Source: Cornus controversa (taxonomy: Eukaryota; Streptophyta; Magnoliopsida; Cornales; Cornaceae). From it: a stretch of DNA of 64,000 nucleotides. The notes beneath the pieces are model-generated. The model saw only the letters and a list, made by a program, of their open reading frames with translations, did not search any database and was not told where the DNA came from. The stretch spans positions 29,044,001 to 29,108,000 of the forward strand of contig CM048845.1 of assembly GCA_026545225.1 (NCBI GenBank), read 5' to 3'. Both the position numbers and the translations under genes were made by a program. Of this stretch, positions 58,955 through 64,000 are shown piece by piece (within the stretch, counting starts at the first letter, position 1; every line of letters starts with the position of its first letter).

Positions 58955-59248
58955 ATGAAGGTCATTCAGAGCTTTCTTTTATTGTCCCTTCTGTTGTCTT
59001 CATTTTCATGCATTGCTTTGGCTCAAGATTTTCCAGCATCACCGACCCAAGGTGTTCCAGAGGAGTTTGAGTCTCACTCGGAACATAGCATTAGTAGTGA
59101 CATTAATCGGTTCAAGCTCCCACCCATATTTGGAAAAAGAAAAACTCCTCCGAGATCGAGTAAAACACCTCCCACACCCAACCCACCAGCATCGCCTTCA
59201 TCCGAAGCATCACCTCCTCCACCTCCCACATCCGAGCCACAACACTGA
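58955..59248 (+). CDS. Small secreted proline-rich protein, copy 5
   Basis: 97 aa. As copy 4 except Glu43 for Asp (ESHSEHS) and a C-terminal EPQH. The TATA box is at 58866. The open frame reaches 76 codons upstream here because a stop has mutated, but that extension spans the TATA box and is not taken as coding. Confidence 0.75.
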   Translation: MKVIQSFLLLSLLLSSFSCIALAQDFPASPTQGVPEEFESHSEHSISSDINRFKLPPIFGKRKTPPRSSKTPPTPNPPASPSSEASPPPPPTSEPQH

Positions 59249-62058
59249 ACTCCACCAACCCCTTCATCCTAAGTATTGACCATCTCTTCCAAAACAATCA
59301 AATAATACTCCACCGCCCACATCCAAGCTACCGACATCAACACCACCAACCCCTTCATCCCAAGAATTGCATCCACCAAAACCATCAAATGATACACCAG
59401 CTCCCACATTCAAGCCACCATCATCAACACAACCAACCCCTTCATCCCATCAGCATCACCTTCTCCAAAACCGTCAAATAACACATCGATCCAAGCAACC
59501 GACGTCAAGACAACCAACCTCTTAATTCCAAGAATCACTTCCTCTGACACCATCAAAGAGTTGTACTCCATCTCGACAATCAGGACAAGAGCACGACCCT
59601 ACATTTCATATTTTTTTCTTCATTTTCTTGTCATTGTTTTCCAGCAAAATTAAGCAAGTATATAAACTATTTCTGTTGGAGCTACATTTTTTAATTGTTT
59701 GTTTTCATATTGAAGCTTTTATTGGCTGAGTTTGATCATTATCCGTAACTATGCTTAGCTATATGCACTTTTGAAGCATTTAAAACTACTACCGAAAGAA
59801 GTTATGTGTTTTTACTGTGATAGAAGAAGTGGTATATCTTAAAAATGAAGGGAAAAAAAAATAAAAAACAAAAGAATTCGTAAATATATCGGTGTTTGCT
59901 TGAGCAAGTTACATACACATACTTGAATGATGCTTTTCTTTTTTCCGCCTATAATTTTAATTTTTTTTCTCAAGTTTAAACCAGCCAATTATTTTTGCAC
60001 ATTTTGTAGCATATGTTTATTTGGTTGTATGTCAAAGCACTCATGATATGTTTGAATAATTAAATGCCATGAAAGGATAGCATTAGTTGGGAGAGAAAAA
60101 GAAAAAGGGAGAGAATTGTGTGACCTCTTCCTTGTGTGGATAATTAGTGGGGTGACTCACACAAAATTCCCTTGACAGTTATTGATTTGCAGAAAACCCC
60201 CTTTATGAATTTTTTTTACGAATAAACCCCATCAACTAACCAAGGGGGTAATACTCCCGAGTAAAGAGAGTTTTATATGATTCGACCAATTGTGTGAATT
60301 TAGTTAAAATAAATCTTCTTTTTTTAATAATAAGATTTGAACTTATTTTTTTATTTTACATGCATCTCCGTACTTTTAATTAAGGAAAAACATAAAAAAA
60401 ATTTAAAAAGTAACATAGTTATAATATCAAAAATATAATACAAATATTACAATAATGGTATACAATATAGTTATTTTTTTTATTGCAAGAAGTGTGTATC
60501 GGATTAGCCATCTACATAAATTTTTATGAAGTATGTGGTATGTTTTTTTCAATTTTCTAAACACAGTTTTCCTTTTTGTAGGATGAAAAAAAAATATAAT
60601 ACAATCCAAAAATTCATTTCATCGCCTAACTTCTTTGGTAATATTCTTTGATAATTAATTTTAAAAACAAAGACCAACTTCATAAAACACTTTTTAAATT
60701 CTCAGAGAACAATATTTTATTTATTTTTAAATTCCTTTTAAAACTGAACCAAACAAGGTTTGAAGGTTTTCAACTCCAATTGTTTCGGGTATCACTAGTG
60801 ATATTATTTTGATCATATTTGTTGTTATATATTTAGTTGTGAGTTGTATGACGCCCTTTGGTCCATATATTTTTATGTCACAACAGACCGCCTACGCTAC
60901 TTGTCTAGGCATATCTTGATATTAAAAAACAATCAAATATCATGATTAGTTGTGGTACTTGGATTCCCTTTATACATGAGAAGTCTTGTACATATATGCA
61001 CAAGTGCAAGCGCGCACAGATGTACATATAAAACATGTATTGGATTCTTAGGAGTAGAAGACTTGTTGAAATGTCTCTCGGACAGAAAATTGTCATTCAT
61101 ATTCTTCATCATGAGCTTGTGCCACCACTCATTATATTCAATAAAAAGCTTATGATATTATGTGATTTATAATCGATACAAACATTCACCTTCGAAAATG
61201 AATAAAACAGAATTTATTAAACCCAACAACCACTTGAAGATTTTTCTTGAGAAAGTAGTTTTTCTAACTGATTAGTGCTAGAATTAAATTTATCTATCAC
61301 TTCTTTTGATCCAGTAAGTTCAATCTCTAAATCTTCAATTCTTCATAGATAAGATTTTATAAAGTTTTGTACTTCACAGTTTTCATTAACTAAGAAACAA
61401 ACTTTACTTAACAAATCAGAATTTGTTCCATCAAACTCTCCAATTAACACATCTTTCTTAGCTTATATATTGCTTATAAAGTCTGTTATAGCTTCTTAAC
61501 TTTACCTTTCAAATTTTTAGCTTGAACGATATACTAAAATAATTCATTAAAAAAAAACTTTTAATTTAGAGGGACACTATTAGTATATTGTACCGTTATT
61601 ATTTAGGGATAGTACGAATTTCCTTGTTGAGCTATGAACTCAACCTTTATTTAACATGTTAGGTACAACACGTACCGAGTAAATTTGATACTTAAATGGA
61701 TTATCTTGACCATTTTAGCAATATTTGACTGGTTACGATAAATAATGTAATCATTGACAAGGTTAATCTGTTGAGGACCTTGACGTTGGTTAATTTGTCG
61801 ATAAATAATACAATCATTGACATGGTTAATCTGTTAAATGGACATGCCATGTATGGCAAGTAAAGTTCCAGCATATATTGAGGGGGTGTTTGACTCCTAA
61901 TATGAAACGTATAACGTGGGAGGATAGTGCTAAGGTGACGTGGATAAGAAGAATGCTTTGATCAAGACTGAAGGGAAGCCGAAGAGACAGAGTTTCACTA
62001 GGGCACAGCCTCACTTGGTCACTATAAATACAGAACGGTCCATATACCAAGGGACGCA

Positions 62059-62196
62059 ATGAAACCAAGTCGGCAGGCACCGTGCCGGTGCCCTCTTGAT
62101 TACCCCTCTCTTGTCCTTTTTCACAGGTTGGAGTTTGACCAGTTCGGGGCGTATTTTTGCGTCATCATATATAAAACATTGGAGAACTTGTGTTGA
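62059..62196 (+). CDS. Hypothetical 45-aa ORF, unit 6
   Basis: Counterpart of 31942-32079. Open, with Arg10 and Ala-type substitutions near residue 31. Confidence 0.25.
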   Translation: MKPSRQAPCRCPLDYPSLVLFHRLEFDQFGAYFCVIIYKTLENLC

Positions 62197-62823
62197 GTTT
62201 AGACTTTTGTGAAATAAAATACGTCATTTGAATTATAATAATATTCAAAAATAGAAAAGAAAAATGTCAACCGGGTAATTAAAATGTTTATGGCAACTGT
62301 GCTAAATGAGATAAACACGGTGATGCCTACAACATAAAAAGTATTTCAAAAATAAATAAATTAAGTTGGCTTAGAGATCAATAATATTCATCACAAGTAT
62401 AAAAAGGACGTCAATATTTTTATAATATAGAAAAACAAAAACATGTGCTAACTACATTCTATTTCTGGCACTGGCCATTTGAATTAGAAGTTAAAAATGC
62501 CAGTAATCCATCAATTCGGATAAAGCAAGACTTGGTCAATGTCAAATTTTAGCTCTCAAATCAACAAAATCTAAGCAACAATCACTAAAATCAGCGTGTC
62601 TATAATACAATGGCCCTTCAGAATTTGTGTTGTAAATATATCTCAGGTGAATTCCGTTACTAAAATTATTTTTGGCACTGGCCTCTATCCACAGTTGTCA
62701 ATGGCTCTAAAACCTCCCTCCGTCTCTCAACCACTATATAAGAAACTCAACTCCTCCCATGCAAGAAACCATACGAAGCTTTGGGCCTTATCTAAGTGGT
62801 TGACATTTCTAACAACTAAAAAG

Positions 62824-63117
62824 ATGAAGGTCATTCAGAGCTTTCTTTTGTTGTCCCTTCTGTTGTCTTCATTTTCATGCATTGCTTTGGCTCAAGATTT
62901 TCCAGCATCACCGACCCAAGGTGTTCCAGAGGAGTTTGAGTCTCACTCGGATCATAGCATTAGTAGTGACATTAATCGGTTCAAGCTCCCACCCATATTT
63001 GGAAAAAGAAAAACTCCTCCGAGATCGAGTAAAACACCTCCCACACCCAACCCACCAGCATCGCCTTCATCCGAAGCATCACCTCCTCCACCTCCCACAT
63101 CCGAGCCACAACACTGA
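62824..63117 (+). CDS. Small secreted proline-rich protein, copy 6
   Basis: 97 aa, with His41, Asp43, Arg62, Ser86 and an EPQH end. One codon in the signal region is TTG instead of TTA (silent). The TATA box is at 62735. Confidence 0.75.
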   Translation: MKVIQSFLLLSLLLSSFSCIALAQDFPASPTQGVPEEFESHSDHSISSDINRFKLPPIFGKRKTPPRSSKTPPTPNPPASPSSEASPPPPPTSEPQH

Positions 63118-64000
63118 ACTCCACCAACCCCTTCATCCTAAGTATTGACCATCTCTTCCAAAACAATCAAATAATACTCCACCGCCCACATCCAAGCTAC
63201 AGACATCAACACCACCAACCCCTTCATCCCAAGAATTGCATCCACCAAAACCATCAAATGATACACCACCTCCCACATTCAAGCCACCATCATCAACACA
63301 ACCAACCCCTTCATCCCATCAGCATCACCTTCTCCAAAACCGTCAAATAACACATCGATCCAAGCAACCGATGTCAAGTCAACCAACCTCTTAATTCCAA
63401 GAATCACTTCCTCTGACACCATCAAAGAGTTGTACTCCATCTCGACAATCAGGACAAGAGCACGACCCTACATTTCATATTTTTTTCTTCATTTTCTTGT
63501 CATTGTTTTCCAGCAAAATTAAGCAAGTATATAAACTATTTCTGTTGGAGCTACATTTTTTAATTGTTTGTTTTCATATTGAAGCTTTTATTGGCCGGGT
63601 TTGATCAATATCCGTAACTATGCTTAGCTATATGCACTTTTGAAGCATTTAAAACTACTACCGAACGAAGTTATGTGTTTTTACTGTGATAGAAGAAGTG
63701 GTATATCTTAAAAATGATGTGAAAAAAAATAAAAAACAAAAGAATTCGTAAATATATCGGTGTTTGCTTGAGCAAGTTACATACACATACTTGAATGATG
63801 CTTTTCTTTTTTCCTCCTATAATTTTAATTTTTTTTCTCAAGTTTAAACCAGCCAATTATTTTTGCACCTTTTGTAGCATATGTTTATTTGGTTGTATGT
63901 CAAAGCACTCCAGATATGTTTGAATAATTAAATGGCATGAAAGGATAGCATTAGTTGGGAGAGAAAAAGAAAAAGGGAGAGAATTGTGTGACCTCTCCTT

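Larger units (their letters stand above)
57114..60980 (+). repeat. Array unit 5
   Basis: 3867 bases. It shares with unit 6 'atatgcacaagtgc', 'aaaacatgtattgg' and 'ctctcggacag', so the two are each other's closest copies. Confidence 0.9.
30865..64000. repeat. Tandem array of six ~3.85-kb gene-bearing units
   Basis: The landmark aagtcttgtaca recurs at 30865, 34729, 38580, 53262, 57114 and 60981. Periods are 3864, 3851, 3762 (after removing a 10,917-bp insertion and its 3-bp duplication), 3852 and 3867 bases. Units are highly similar by eye over their whole length, coding and non-coding. The array starts abruptly at LTR remains on the left and runs off the window on the right, so total copy number is unknown. 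Unit phase is arbitrary. Confidence 0.95.
60981..64000 (+). repeat. Array unit 6, cut by the window end
   Basis: 3020 bases present. The unit continues beyond the window, so further copies may follow. Confidence 0.9.

Overview
The window is nuclear DNA of a flowering plant, very probably a eudicot. It is AT-rich, full of (TA)n tracts and short inverted-repeat transposons. Its recognisable host genes are plant-specific: a ZAT-type C2H2 zinc finger with an EAR motif, and pieces of a PIN auxin carrier. All coordinates and identifications were read by eye, with no alignment or database search.

Left part (1-24,952): mostly transposon remains around one intact gene. There is a copia-type LTR (1-1219) and a broken PIF/Harbinger transposase (1550-2857). 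Several MITEs have readable target-site duplications: TTA Tourist-like at 3602-4079 and 10322-10645, 9-bp Mutator-like at 4727-4938, 19254-19891 and 20133-21034, and 8-bp hAT-like at 23474-24093. The only convincing host gene is a single-exon, 526-aa, four-finger ZAT-type repressor on the minus strand (11057-12637).

Middle (24,953-30,864): pieces of three unrelated host genes lie on the minus strand. They come from a C2-domain protein, a PIN auxin efflux carrier and a class I alpha-mannosidase. Introns or splice junctions are kept, and the PIN piece carries a frameshift, a stop and a lost exon. This looks like DNA-level gene capture or a segmental-duplication scar. Copia LTR remains follow, on the minus strand.

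Right part (30,865-64,000): a tandem array of six ~3.85-kb units, the last cut by the window end. Each unit carries a TATA box and a small gene for a secreted proline-rich protein of 97-98 aa, or 159 aa in copy 3. Each also has a conserved 45-codon ORF behind a second TATA box and a decayed copia gag piece. Copy 3 is split by a 10.9-kb CACTA (En/Spm-like) element with an ATT target duplication; no large transposase ORF is visible in it and it holds a nested copia remnant. Shared variants group copies 2 with 3 and 4 with 5 and 6 in the flanks, but copy 3's gene resembles copy 1, which suggests gene conversion or unequal crossing-over. I do not recognise the peptide family; it is the best candidate here for something undescribed.
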